Part shown: piece after piece, positions 8,492 through 16,791 of the stretch
Numbering within the stretch: the first letter of the stretch is position 1
How the letters are laid out: the number at the start of each line of letters is the position of its first letter
Assembly: GCF_001434365.1 (NCBI RefSeq)
Contig: NZ_AZFN01000001.1
Span: forward strand, 62,655 to 126,654
DNA length: 64,000 bases
Source: Limosilactobacillus gastricus DSM 16045
GTDB taxonomy: Bacteria; Bacillota; Bacilli; Lactobacillales; Lactobacillaceae
Reading direction: 5' to 3'
Position numbers and translations under genes: made by a program
The notes under the pieces: model-generated
Databases searched by the model: none
What the model saw: the letters and a program-made list of their open reading frames with translations, nothing else
What the model was told of the DNA's origin: nothing

Positions 8492-8833
8492 ATGACAGAA
8501 CGGGTGGATAAAGGGAATTTATATGATCGATTAAATATGATCACCCAACAAACAAAAGCTCTGGTAGAAAATATGGAAATTCTCCAAGAGCAAATGAATT
8601 CCGTTTTAAAAGAAAATGCGGAACTTACAATTGAAAATAATCATTTACGTGAAATGTTGGCCCAACAAAATGTAAAAGCTGATGAAGGACTATCGGATTC
8701 ACGGAAAAATTTGCAAAAGCTATATCAAGAAGGCTTCCATGTTTGTAACGAATATTATGGAAAGCGACTAGAAGATGATGAGTCATGTACTTTTTGTTTA
8801 GATGTCATCTTTAATGATCAGCGAGGCAAGTGA
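8492..8833 (+). CDS. yabA: Replication initiation control protein YabA
   Basis: A 113-residue protein with an N-terminal coiled coil (about residues 5-60, forming a tetramer in known members) and a C-terminal zinc-binding module HVCNEYYG...CTFC. In Bacillus it bridges DnaA and the DnaN clamp to restrain re-initiation. Neighbours holB and rsmI match the standard Firmicute order. It overlaps or abuts the rsmI start region. Confidence 0.94.
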   Translation: MTERVDKGNLYDRLNMITQQTKALVENMEILQEQMNSVLKENAELTIENNHLREMLAQQNVKADEGLSDSRKNLQKLYQEGFHVCNEYYGKRLEDDESCTFCLDVIFNDQRGK

Positions 8834-8838
8834 TAATC

Positions 8839-9699
8839 ATGCAAGCAATTTCAAGCTTTCAAGAATCAATAAATGGACGATTATATTTAGTCCCAACCCC
8901 AATTGGCAATTTGGATGATATGACTTTTCGTGCGATTAAAGTCCTTCGTGAGGTGGATTTGATTGCTGCTGAAGATACTCGCCATACCCGACAATTATTA
9001 AATCACTTTGAAATTGATACACCCATGATTAGTTTTCATGAACATAATACTGAACAACGGATCCCGCAGTTGTTAGAACGTCTAAATCATGGTGAATCAA
9101 TTGCTCAATGTAGTGATGCAGGGATGCCATCAATTTCTGATCCAGGGAAAGAACTGGTGGCGGCGTGTGTTCAAGCGAATATTCCGGTAATCCCTTTACC
9201 GGGAGCCAATGCAGGCTTAACAGCATTAATTGCTTCGGGATTAGTTCCGCAACCATTTTATTTTTATGGTTTTTTAGAACGGAAAACTTCGCTTCAACAA
9301 GAGACGTTAACAGCGCTGAAAGAGCGTCAGGAAACGATCATTTTTTATGAGGCGCCACATCGGCTAGCTAAAACTTTACAAAATATGGTAGCGGTTATTG
9401 GCCCCGAGCGTTCAGTGGTATTAGCGCGAGAACTTACTAAACGATACGAAGAATTTATTCGAGGTAGTCTCGCAGAGGTTTTAGCCTGGGCCCAAACCGA
9501 CCAGGTACGCGGTGAATTTGTAATTTTATTAGCAGGGAATTCTGGGGATGATAAGAGTTCAGAGATGACTGAGGATCCAATTGAGCAGATTAAGCACTTA
9601 ATTGATCAAGGCGAGAAAGTGAACACCGCTATTAAATTAGTAGCTAAAAAACGCGGCCTCAATCGACAAGCGCTTTATCGAGAATTTCATAACCTTTAG
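8839..9699 (+). CDS. rsmI: 16S rRNA (cytidine 1402-2'-O)-methyltransferase RsmI
   Basis: SAM-dependent methyltransferase of the tetrapyrrole-methylase fold that modifies C1402 of 16S rRNA. Motifs LYLVPTPIGNLDDMT and AAEDTRHTRQLL near the N terminus and the GxPxISDPG loop are diagnostic. I chose ATG 8839, 12 bases after a GAGG site; GTG 8830 in the same frame overlaps yabA and sits too close to that site. Length from 8839 is 286 residues, normal for the family. Confidence 0.95.
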   Translation: MQAISSFQESINGRLYLVPTPIGNLDDMTFRAIKVLREVDLIAAEDTRHTRQLLNHFEIDTPMISFHEHNTEQRIPQLLERLNHGESIAQCSDAGMPSISDPGKELVAACVQANIPVIPLPGANAGLTALIASGLVPQPFYFYGFLERKTSLQQETLTALKERQETIIFYEAPHRLAKTLQNMVAVIGPERSVVLARELTKRYEEFIRGSLAEVLAWAQTDQVRGEFVILLAGNSGDDKSSEMTEDPIEQIKHLIDQGEKVNTAIKLVAKKRGLNRQALYREFHNL

Positions 9700-9710
9700 G
9701 AGCTGATATT

Positions 9711-10469
9711 GTGGAATTTTATGAAATTAAACATCAATTAAATTATTATGAATGTGATCCCGCTGGTCATCCCACCTTAAGTACTCTGATTAATTTGGCT
9801 GTATTAGCCGCTGAAGCCGACAATCAAGTAAATGGGGTGGGCCTAGCCACCGTTAATCAATTTGGTGGTGGTTGGGTTATTATCAATTATGCCGGTAATT
9901 TAAGCGTCCATACCGCTCGCAAAGAAGAAGAATTAAAGATCGGCACACGGGTTGAGTCTTATAATAAATTTTTTATTATTCGAGATTTCTATGTTAAGGG
10001 GCCTGATGATCAAATTTATGCTGAATTTAAGGGCACCTTTGTCTTCATGGACTTGGTTAAGCGTAAGATAATGACTATTCCTCAAGCTGTAATTGATCTT
10101 TTTGATATGGATCCAGTCCGTCGCTTACCACGCCTTCCTCAACCAGGTGATTTTGAACGGTCACCGGAGTGGGATCAACAGACCTACCGGGTCCGGTATT
10201 TTGACATTGACATGAATGGTCATGTTAATAACGCCCATTATTTTGATTGGATGTTAGATCCATTAGGCGGAGAATTTTTAAGTCATCACCATTTAGTTGC
10301 CATGCGAATTACTTTTGCTAAAGAGGTTCGGATGGATGAGATTATCACCAGTTCCGTTAGTATCCCTACCCCATTGGAAGATGGGCGCTTAATGACGCAA
10401 CATTTAATTGAAGTAGATGGGGAAATTAGTGCGAAGGGCGAAAATTATTGGATTCCGCTTGAAAAATGA
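9711..10469 (+). CDS. Acyl-ACP thioesterase
   Basis: A 252-residue double hot-dog protein of the bacterial FatA/FatB-like acyl-ACP thioesterase family (PF01643). The N-terminal half begins YEIKHQLNYYECDPAGHPTL; the C-terminal half has RYFDIDMNGHVNNAHYFDWM, with the Asp-Asn-His catalytic region. It would release free fatty acids from acyl-ACP made by the Fab genes at 16-26 kb. The start is GTG at 9711 behind a TAGGAG site, 11 bases after rsmI. Acyl-chain preference cannot be read from sequence. Confidence 0.9.
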   Translation: MEFYEIKHQLNYYECDPAGHPTLSTLINLAVLAAEADNQVNGVGLATVNQFGGGWVIINYAGNLSVHTARKEEELKIGTRVESYNKFFIIRDFYVKGPDDQIYAEFKGTFVFMDLVKRKIMTIPQAVIDLFDMDPVRRLPRLPQPGDFERSPEWDQQTYRVRYFDIDMNGHVNNAHYFDWMLDPLGGEFLSHHHLVAMRITFAKEVRMDEIITSSVSIPTPLEDGRLMTQHLIEVDGEISAKGENYWIPLEK

Positions 10470-10482
10470 AATTTTAAGAGCA

Positions 10483-10496
10483 TGAAAGCGGTTTTG
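10483..10496 (+). promoter_or_regulatory. Possible CcpA (cre) site upstream of galE
   Basis: TGAAAGCGGTTTTG closely resembles the catabolite responsive element consensus TGWAARCGYTWNCW and lies about 45 bases before the galE start. Carbon catabolite control of galE is plausible, but this is a single short motif match. Confidence 0.35.
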
Positions 10497-10541
10497 TGAT
10501 AAACTCGTAGATGAATCAATTATGTATTGGAGGATGAACAG

Positions 10542-11537
10542 ATGTCCATTTTAGTTGCTGGGGGAGCCGGATATATCGGGTCCCACATGGTGAAACAATT
10601 AGTTGAATCAGGCGAAGAGGTCGTGGTGGCCGATAACCTTTCGACTGGTCATAAAAAGGCTATTAATCCTAAGGCTAAGTTTTATTATGGTGACATTCGC
10701 GACCGGGCCTTCTTAGATCGGATTTTTGTGAACGAAGATATCACGGCCGTGGTTCATTTCGCAGCTTTTTCGATTGTTCCTGAATCGATGCAAGAGCCCT
10801 TAAAGTATTTTGATAACAATACAGGTGGGATGATCACTTTATTGGAAGCCATGCGAGATTTTAAAGTTAAATACATTGTCTTTTCATCAACGGCAGCAAC
10901 TTATGGGATTCCAGAAACGATGCCGATTAAGGAAACCGATCCACAACAACCAATCAATCCATATGGTTTATCAAAATTAATGATGGAAAAAATGATGGCT
11001 TGGGCTGATGAAGCATATGGCATTAAGTTTGTTGCCCTTCGCTACTTTAACGTGGCGGGAGCAGCTGCGGATGGTACGATTGGTGAAGATCATGGTCCAG
11101 AAACTCACTTAGTACCAATTATTATGCAAGTGGCACAAGGAAAACGAGCTGAGTTGAGTATCTTTGGTGATGATTACAACACCCCAGATGGTACCAACGT
11201 CCGCGATTATGTTCATGTGATGGATTTGGCGGATGCTCATATCTTAGCCTTGAAGTATCTGGAAGCTGGTAATCCAAGCAATGCCTTTAACCTAGGGTCA
11301 TCAACTGGTTTCTCCAATAAGGAAATGCTTGAAGCAGCCCGTGAAGTTACTGGTAAAGAAATTCCGGCAAAGATTGCGCCTCGTCGTCCCGGCGATCCAG
11401 ATTCATTAGTAGCCGCTAGTGATAAGGCTCGGGAAGTATTAAACTGGCAACCCAAATATGATGATGTGCACGATATCATTGCAACGGCTTGGCAATGGCA
11501 CTCAACTCATCCTAAGGGTTACGACGATCGGAATTAA
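10542..11537 (+). CDS. galE: UDP-glucose 4-epimerase
   Basis: Interconverts UDP-glucose and UDP-galactose using tightly bound NAD. The nucleotide-binding motif GGAGYIGSH is at the N terminus, with the SDR catalytic pair as YGLSK and the characteristic RYFNVAGA segment. The frame opens at a TTG (10527), but that codon lies in the GGAGG ribosome binding site; ATG 10542 sits 8 bases after it, giving 331 residues, the usual length. It is monocistronic, with its own terminator at 11551. galU and pgm, further along, belong to the same sugar-nucleotide route. Confidence 0.96.
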   Translation: MSILVAGGAGYIGSHMVKQLVESGEEVVVADNLSTGHKKAINPKAKFYYGDIRDRAFLDRIFVNEDITAVVHFAAFSIVPESMQEPLKYFDNNTGGMITLLEAMRDFKVKYIVFSSTAATYGIPETMPIKETDPQQPINPYGLSKLMMEKMMAWADEAYGIKFVALRYFNVAGAAADGTIGEDHGPETHLVPIIMQVAQGKRAELSIFGDDYNTPDGTNVRDYVHVMDLADAHILALKYLEAGNPSNAFNLGSSTGFSNKEMLEAAREVTGKEIPAKIAPRRPGDPDSLVAASDKAREVLNWQPKYDDVHDIIATAWQWHSTHPKGYDDRN

Positions 11538-11550
11538 ATTTAATTTTTTA

Positions 11551-11586
11551 AATCGCATTATGGGATTCCATAGTGTGATTTTTTTA
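11551..11586 (+). terminator. Terminator after galE
   Basis: A 13-base arm starting AATCGCATTATGG (11551-11563) pairs, with two G-U wobbles, with CCATAGTGTGATT (11568-11580) and is followed by TTTTT. Confidence 0.8.
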
Positions 11587-11594
11587 TCCTTGCC

Positions 11595-11622
11595 TTGAAG
11601 TTAACAGACTACCGGCTAATAT
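11595..11622 (+). promoter_or_regulatory. Promoter of tsaB-rimI-tsaD
   Basis: TTGAAG (11595-11600) and TAATAT (11617-11622) are 16 bases apart. An overlapping extended -10 element (TGTTAAGAT, 11622-11630) offers an alternative. It lies directly after the galE terminator. Confidence 0.55.
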
Positions 11623-11662
11623 GTTAAGATTGTACAGATTATTAATTGAAAGGATAGAAACA

Positions 11663-12388
11663 ATGAAAATACTGGCTATTGATACTTCTAACCAGCCGAT
11701 GGCAATCGCTTTAGTTGAAAATCGTAATTTAATGGCGACGACGACATTAAAAATGGTTAAAAATCATAGTGTTTATGTTTTGCCGACGATTGATCGATTG
11801 ATGGAAATAGTTAAGTGGACTCCTGAGGATTTGGATCAGATTGTCGTTGCCAGTGGCCCAGGATCTTATACTGGAATTCGAATCGCGGTTACCACCGCCA
11901 AGGTCTTAGCGGACACGTTAGGGATTAACTTGGTTACTGTCTCGAGTTTGCAAGTCTTGGCAGCTAATATCCCGCCGTTGACGAACGAAATTATTGTTCC
12001 CTTTTTTGATGCGCGCCGGGGGACGGTTTTCGCTGGTCAATACCAATGGCAAAATGGTTCCTTGCTAAATATACAAGCTGATCAGCATCTTGAAATGGCC
12101 GACTTAATCAGCCAATTATCAAAGTGCTCCGCTTCAGTTGTCTTGGTTGGTGAAGTGACAGCTAAATTGACCACGCTGTTAGCTGATTTGCCGCAAGGAA
12201 TTCGGTTAATGACCGCCGTTAGAGCCTTACCGTCAGCTTATCAACTGGCTTTATTAGGGAAAGCAAAGAAACCAGTAGCGGATGTCAATACGGTGGTCCC
12301 AAGATATTTACGGCGGACCGAAGCGGAAATGAATTGGTTGCAAACCCACCCAGAGGGAATGGATCACGATTATGTTCAACGGGTTTAA
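11663..12388 (+). CDS. tsaB: tRNA threonylcarbamoyladenosine synthesis protein TsaB
   Basis: A 241-residue ASKHA-fold partner of TsaD (begins MKILAIDTSNQPMAIALV, with GPGSYTGIRIA). Together with TsaE and TsaC it makes the t6A modification at A37 of ANN-decoding tRNAs. The frame is open from 11621, but ATG 11663 follows a GAAAGG site and matches the family start. It overlaps rimI by 17 bases. The order tsaB-rimI-tsaD is conserved in Lactobacillales. Confidence 0.95.
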   Translation: MKILAIDTSNQPMAIALVENRNLMATTTLKMVKNHSVYVLPTIDRLMEIVKWTPEDLDQIVVASGPGSYTGIRIAVTTAKVLADTLGINLVTVSSLQVLAANIPPLTNEIIVPFFDARRGTVFAGQYQWQNGSLLNIQADQHLEMADLISQLSKCSASVVLVGEVTAKLTTLLADLPQGIRLMTAVRALPSAYQLALLGKAKKPVADVNTVVPRYLRRTEAEMNWLQTHPEGMDHDYVQRV

Positions 12389-12947
12389 AGACTGGTTACA
12401 CAAGCGATTTGACGCTCCTGAACCAATTAGTTTTGGAACGGTTGAAGAGCAAGTTATCCAGAATCAAGTGGTATTTCGCCAAGCATATGCTAAGGATGCC
12501 GATGCTTTCGAAATTATTGAGCGGCAAATTTATCAGGCTTCACCGTGGGGACGTGTGGGCTTTTTAAATGAGTTATATCATCGAGAACGCTTATATTTAG
12601 CCATCATGGTTAATCAACAAACGGTTGGGTACGCAGGCATGTCATTTAATCGCCGTCAATTAGATGCTCATATTACTAACCTGGGGATCATGCCAAATTT
12701 CCAAGGGCAAGGAATTGGCACCAAAGTCATTCAACACTTATTGGAAGTTGCTCAAACACAGGGAATGTTAACAGTTTCTTTGGAAGTGAAACAGCATAAT
12801 CCTGGAGCTCAACGTTTGTATGAACGATTAAATTTTGAATTGTTGCGTGTACGACATCACTACTATCGAGATGATGGGGATGATGCCTTAGAAATGGTAA
12901 TTAGCTTGCCGATGAGGGGAGGAAAAGGATGGCAAAACAAGAATTAA
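12372..12947 (+). CDS. rimI: Ribosomal protein S18-alanine N-acetyltransferase RimI
   Basis: GNAT-fold acetyltransferase, 191 residues. The acetyl-CoA loop is visible as [10 protein letters not shown], followed by [14 protein letters not shown]. About 35 residues precede the GNAT core, a moderate N-terminal extension seen in Lactobacillus relatives. It overlaps tsaB upstream (17 bases) and tsaD downstream (19 bases), so the three genes are translationally coupled. Acetylation of S18 is the family role; in Gram-positives the substrate is less certain. Confidence 0.9.
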   Translation: MFNGFKDWLHKRFDAPEPISFGTVEEQVIQNQVVFRQAYAKDADAFEIIERQIYQASPWGRVGFLNELYHRERLYLAIMVNQQTVGYAGMSFNRRQLDAHITNLGIMPNFQGQGIGTKVIQHLLEVAQTQGMLTVSLEVKQHNPGAQRLYERLNFELLRVRHHYYRDDGDDALEMVISLPMRGGKGWQNKN

Positions 12948-13942
12948 TTTTAGCCTTCGAATCCAGTTGCGATGAGACCAGCGTAGCCGTAGTGGAAAAT
13001 GGGCATAAAATTTTAAGCAACATCGTTGCAACGCAAATTGCTAGTCATCAGCGTTTTGGGGGCGTGGTACCTGAAGTGGCCAGCCGTCATCATATCGAAC
13101 AAATTACGGCATGTATTAATGATGCCTTGTTGGAGGCTCAAGTAACCTATGACGATTTAACGGCGGTGGCAGTTACCTATGGGCCGGGCTTAGTTGGATC
13201 ATTATTGATTGGAGTAACCGCTGCTAAAGCGGTGGCTTGGGCCCATCATTTGCCATTAGTGCCAGTAAATCATATGGCTGGTCATTTATATGCGGCACGG
13301 TTTGAACACGAATTTTCCTATCCACAAATGGGACTATTGGTTTCTGGCGGCCATACGGAGCTAGTTTACATGGCGGCGCCACACGAATATCAAATTATTG
13401 GTGAGACCCGGGATGATGCCGCCGGCGAAGCCTATGATAAGATTGGGCGAGTGATGGGGATTGCGTATCCAGCTGGGAAACAGGTTGATGAAATGGCTTT
13501 ACAAGGAACTGATACCTTTCATTTTCCTCGAGCCATGGAAAAAGAAGACAATTTAGACTTTTCTTTTTCAGGACTAAAAAGTGCGTTTATTAATACGGTG
13601 CACAATGCTCAGCAACGAGGAGAACAACTAGATGCTAATGATTTAGCAGCCTCTTTTCAGGCGAGCGTGGTGGATGTTTTAGTTGAAAAGACTATCAAGG
13701 CGCTGGATCAATATCCGGTTAAACAATTGATTTTAGCCGGCGGAGTTGCTGCTAATCGAGGATTGCGGTCTCGTTTGGAAGAGGACCTAGAAAAATTTCA
13801 TCCTGAAGTTGACTTACTCAAGGCCCCTTTAAAACTATGCGGTGATAATGCGGCGATGATTGGAGCGGCTGCTCATGTTGGTTATCAATATGGTGATCGG
13901 GCGGATTGGTCTTTAAATGCTCAACCTGGCTTATCGCTATAA
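12929..13942 (+). CDS. tsaD: tRNA N6-adenosine threonylcarbamoyltransferase TsaD
   Basis: Transfers the threonylcarbamoyl group to A37 of tRNA. The 337-residue protein has the metal-binding HMAGH motif (H115, H119), the [10 protein letters not shown] start, the SGGHTEL loop and the [13 protein letters not shown]-terminal motif. The ATG overlaps the end of rimI. A symmetric terminator follows at 13963. Confidence 0.97.
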   Translation: MAKQELILAFESSCDETSVAVVENGHKILSNIVATQIASHQRFGGVVPEVASRHHIEQITACINDALLEAQVTYDDLTAVAVTYGPGLVGSLLIGVTAAKAVAWAHHLPLVPVNHMAGHLYAARFEHEFSYPQMGLLVSGGHTELVYMAAPHEYQIIGETRDDAAGEAYDKIGRVMGIAYPAGKQVDEMALQGTDTFHFPRAMEKEDNLDFSFSGLKSAFINTVHNAQQRGEQLDANDLAASFQASVVDVLVEKTIKALDQYPVKQLILAGGVAANRGLRSRLEEDLEKFHPEVDLLKAPLKLCGDNAAMIGAAAHVGYQYGDRADWSLNAQPGLSL

Positions 13943-13962
13943 AAATGCTAATTCTTGATAAT

Positions 13963-13996
13963 AAAAAACGGATCCTAATTTAGGGATCCGTTTTTT
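13963..13996. terminator. Bidirectional terminator between tsaD and the amidohydrolase gene
   Basis: AAAAAACGGATCC (13963-13975) pairs perfectly with GGATCCGTTTTTT (13984-13996). The A-tract and T-tract let it serve tsaD from the left and the - strand amidohydrolase from the right. Confidence 0.85.
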
Positions 13997-14006
13997 GGGT
14001 GTGAGG

Positions 14007-14987
14007 TTAAAGTTTAAATAGTTTGGTAGCATTCAACCCGGCTACGATCCTTCGTTCATTTTCTGGTAGCGAAAGTGAATTAAAGTAGGTAATCTCTTGT
14101 TTTAATGGATTAAAGGGATAATCGGCAGAGAACATCAAATGGTTAACCCCCACTTTTTTGTAGACGAAATCAAATAAGTCAGGATCATGGAAACCGGATA
14201 TTGTGTAATATACATTGTTTTGTAAGTAGTAAGGGTAGCAATGATTCAAATTTGCACCGGTCGCATTTTTTAATCGCTCCATAAAGAATGGGATCCCTTC
14301 GCCTAAGTGTCCAACAATAATTTTTAATTGAGGATGGCGATCAAAAACCCCGGTCACTACCATTTTTAACAGATGGGTGCCAGTCTCAATATGCCATCCC
14401 CATCCGCCAGAGATTAGCACATTTTTCGCATATGGATCGGCAACCTGATAATAGGCGTCTAATACCTTCTGAGGTGGAACAGCAGGATGGATATAAATGG
14501 GGGCATCTAATTTCTCGGCCATAGTTAATAAAGGTTCAAATTGAGGTTCATCAAGGTAATGTCCGTTGATGTGTCCATTAATCATCGCCCCAACAAAATA
14601 GCCTGTTTCCATACAGCGTTTTAGTTCTTCTGCTGCGGTAATCGGATTAACGGTTGGCAACGCTGCCCAGCCTCGAAAGCGCTCAGGATATTTTTGAATA
14701 CGTGTTAATAGTAGATCATTAGCTAATCGAGCATAATGTTGAGCCAAAGGCTGGTCTAATAATTCCATATTGGCTGCACATAAAGAAACTATTTGCATAT
14801 CAACGTTATTTTGATCCATTAAGGCAATTCGGTCGGGGTCTAAATCAGAAATGGCTGCCGTGATTTTTTGGAATTCTTGGGGGGATCGCATCCGTTTCAC
14901 TGCTTGGATACTTTGATATCCAGGACTGGCGGGTGCCTCATATAATTCGCGGGGGCACCAATGCTCTTCTAAACTTATTAATTTCAT
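14007..14987 (-). CDS. Amidohydrolase-family metal enzyme, likely aromatic acid decarboxylase-like
   Basis: A 326-residue TIM-barrel protein of the amidohydrolase-2 family (PF04909), which includes gamma-resorcylate, 2,3-dihydroxybenzoate and ACMS decarboxylases. The metal ligands are all present: E7 and H9 in EEH at the N terminus, H167 in IYIHP, and D289 in FSADYPF. H227 in VGHLGEGIPF matches the catalytic histidine. This pattern closely follows gamma-resorcylate decarboxylase, so decarboxylation or carboxylation of a small aromatic or enol acid is the best guess, but the substrate is unknown. The ATG directly abuts the stop of the upstream membrane-protein gene, so the two form an operon, divergent from a TetR regulator. 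Confidence 0.85.
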   Translation of the reverse strand: MKLISLEEHWCPRELYEAPASPGYQSIQAVKRMRSPQEFQKITAAISDLDPDRIALMDQNNVDMQIVSLCAANMELLDQPLAQHYARLANDLLLTRIQKYPERFRGWAALPTVNPITAAEELKRCMETGYFVGAMINGHINGHYLDEPQFEPLLTMAEKLDAPIYIHPAVPPQKVLDAYYQVADPYAKNVLISGGWGWHIETGTHLLKMVVTGVFDRHPQLKIIVGHLGEGIPFFMERLKNATGANLNHCYPYYLQNNVYYTISGFHDPDLFDFVYKKVGVNHLMFSADYPFNPLKQEITYFNSLSLPENERRIVAGLNATKLFKL

Positions 14988-15542
14988 TTAATATTTTCCT
15001 CGTACAATCCAAATAAACCAAACATACATAAAAGGTGAATTAAGTGCTAGTAGCCAGCTGGGGGCGAAAGGACATACTAAGCTATAGCCAGCAATTAAGA
15101 TACCTGTCAGAATTCCGCAAACTTGAATAACGCGGTTTTTAGTAGTGAGGGATGAAGAAATCATCCAGATCCCTTCAAAAATATGAGCGGCGTATCGTAC
15201 GGTATTAGGCATGGTGAGACTGACTGTGGCAATCCCTAGACTAAGATTACCGCTGATCCCATAAAAATTATTTAAATATAAGAGACCACTTAAAACATCT
15301 AAGATAATCCAATAGGTCCCAGCCTTTTTACCCCAATCCGGTACTGGTAATTTATTAATGAAGAAGAACATCGATAAATGCCAGATTAAACCAAGATATT
15401 CTCGTAAGTATTGCCCCATTCCACTTGTGAAAGCAAAAAATGGGGTTGAGACAATGAGTAAACTAAATGCAATCCAGGACACTGTACGCATTGAAGGTAA
15501 ATAATCATCTTCAAGCGTCAACCAATTTTTAATTTTTGACAT
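14988..15542 (-). CDS. Multi-pass membrane protein of unknown function
   Basis: A 184-residue hydrophobic protein with about six membrane segments, roughly at residues 20-38, 48-66, 77-95, 100-130, 138-156 and 160-180, and a charged N terminus (MSKIKNWLTLEDDYLP). I do not recognise the family. The stop codon is immediately followed by the amidohydrolase ATG, so the two proteins are made from one message. A strong AGGAGG precedes the ATG. It may move or handle the substrate or product of the amidohydrolase; that is inference from the operon only. Confidence 0.7.
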   Translation of the reverse strand: MSKIKNWLTLEDDYLPSMRTVSWIAFSLLIVSTPFFAFTSGMGQYLREYLGLIWHLSMFFFINKLPVPDWGKKAGTYWIILDVLSGLLYLNNFYGISGNLSLGIATVSLTMPNTVRYAAHIFEGIWMISSSLTTKNRVIQVCGILTGILIAGYSLVCPFAPSWLLALNSPFMYVWFIWIVRGKY

Positions 15543-15570
15543 TATAACCTCCTAAAATGATATCTGAATT

Positions 15571-15609
15571 TTGTATTTTGATCTTAATGTATATTAGCTC
15601 GTGATACAA
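15571..15609. promoter_or_regulatory. Divergent promoter/operator region between the amidohydrolase operon and tetR-like gene
   Basis: On the - strand TTGTAT (15609-15604) and TAAGAT (15586-15581) are 17 bases apart, a good promoter for the membrane protein and amidohydrolase. The same ATACAA element has an inverted copy, TTGTAT, at 15571-15576, and further ATACAA and TGTAT copies lie near 15627 and 15646. Such repeated half-sites could be the operator of the adjacent TetR protein. The + strand promoter is not clear. Confidence 0.45.
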
Positions 15610-15644
15610 TGGCAAGGGAACTAAAGATACAAATGAGGTTAAAG

Positions 15645-16190
15645 ATGTATCATATTAAAGAAGATCAACGAAGTATCCAATCGGCTCAGCTGATTTCAGA
15701 AGGGCTAGCGATGGTTCTCAAAAAGAAAGATTATCCAGATATTAGCATCTCGGAAGTATGCAAGATTAATGGCATTGCACGCACGACTTTTTATCGTCAT
15801 TTCGATACTTTAGACGATGTTTTAATGTATCAATATGATCAATTATTCCAGCAATCAATTCGAAATTATGCTGACAATTCATATGAACCGGTGAGTTTTG
15901 CAAGACTATTACTACAAATTGCAACTGAAAATCCAACCTTAACTACAGCGATTATCAAGAGTGATCGGCGTGAACTGTTAGTTGCGGCCACTCGATCGAA
16001 CGAAAAGTTGATCATGGACTTACTTCAGATTCAACTTTCGAATAAGGATTTGTCATATTTAACAACCTTGCTCACTTATATTGCCTATGCAACTTTAAAA
16101 GAATGGGTAGAACACGGTTGCCAAGAAAGCCTTGACGAACTCTATGAATTAATGAAACGGGAAGTAAAGTTTATCGCAAACCAATTTTAA
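15645..16190 (+). CDS. TetR/AcrR family transcriptional regulator
   Basis: A 181-residue regulator with an N-terminal helix-turn-helix (ISISEVCKINGIARTTFYRHF, trimmed here to the core SEVCKINGIARTTFYRHF) and a helical ligand-binding C-terminal domain. The frame opens at 15609, but ATG 15645 lies 7 bases after GAGG and gives a normal N terminus (MYHIKEDQRS). It is transcribed away from the membrane protein/amidohydrolase pair, the usual layout for a local repressor. Its ligand is not known. Confidence 0.85.
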   Translation: MYHIKEDQRSIQSAQLISEGLAMVLKKKDYPDISISEVCKINGIARTTFYRHFDTLDDVLMYQYDQLFQQSIRNYADNSYEPVSFARLLLQIATENPTLTTAIIKSDRRELLVAATRSNEKLIMDLLQIQLSNKDLSYLTTLLTYIAYATLKEWVEHGCQESLDELYELMKREVKFIANQF

Positions 16191-16213
16191 TTTCTGCTGT
16201 GGTGAGAATTAGT

Positions 16214-16272
16214 TTGACTTTTACGTTGTTATTAAATATAATTTGATAGTCGAATCTTTTGATATTCGAAAT
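16214..16272 (+). promoter_or_regulatory. Promoter of the fatty acid synthesis operon with two FabT boxes
   Basis: TTGACT (16214-16219) and TATAAT (16237-16242) with a 17-base spacer form a near-ideal SigA promoter. Immediately downstream are two tandem palindromes, ATTTGATAGTCGAATC (16241-16256) and TTTTGATATTCGAAAT (16257-16272), matching the FabT operator type. They cover the -10 and the transcription start, so FabT, encoded by the second gene, would repress the operon when bound with acyl-ACP. Confidence 0.8.
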
Positions 16273-16294
16273 AAATGCAAGGTAGGTGACACAA

Positions 16295-16741
16295 TTGGCA
16301 ATCATGACAGCTCAGGAAATCATGGATTTAATTCCTAACCGATTTCCAATCTGTTATATCGATTATGTTGATGAGATGGAGCCGGATCAAAATATTGTGG
16401 CCACGAAAAATGTAACCATTAATGAATCATTCTTTCGTGGACACTTTCCCGGAAATCCAGTAATGCCTGGAGTTTTAATTATTGAAACTTTAGCCCAAGC
16501 GGCCTCGATTTTAATATTAAAATCACCATCATTTTACAAAAAGACGGCCTATTTAGGCGCCGTCAAGAACGCCAAGTTCCGAGGTATGGTTAAGCCAGGC
16601 GATGTGATGAAGTTACACATTAAGATGCTAAAAACCCGATCTCGGATGGGAATTGTGGATGCAGTGGCGACAGTTAACGATAAGAAGGTCTGCAGTGCAG
16701 AATTAACCTTTATCGTGGCTGATCGTGAAGAAAAGATTTAA
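16295..16741 (+). CDS. fabZ: 3-hydroxyacyl-ACP dehydratase FabZ (first copy; possible FabN-like dehydratase/isomerase)
   Basis: Hot-dog dehydratase with the catalytic HFPGNPVMPGVLIIETLAQ region (His and Glu of the active site). It removes water from 3-hydroxyacyl-ACP. A second FabZ is encoded at 21869 and no fabM or fabA is seen in the cluster, so one copy may also isomerise trans-2 to cis-3 decenoyl-ACP, as FabN does in Enterococcus; the operon-leading copy is the candidate. Starts possible in frame are GTG 16286, TTG 16295 and ATG 16304. AAGGTAGG best places TTG 16295. Confidence 0.88.
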   Translation: MAIMTAQEIMDLIPNRFPICYIDYVDEMEPDQNIVATKNVTINESFFRGHFPGNPVMPGVLIIETLAQAASILILKSPSFYKKTAYLGAVKNAKFRGMVKPGDVMKLHIKMLKTRSRMGIVDAVATVNDKKVCSAELTFIVADREEKI

Positions 16742-16791
16742 TGAGACCATCATTCTAGAGTGTTATTTAGCTCCAAAGGAAAGGGACGCAC

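Noticed and set aside
8830..8838. GTG 8830 as the rsmI start
   Set aside because: It overlaps the yabA stop and lies only three bases after GAGG; ATG 8839 has better spacing.
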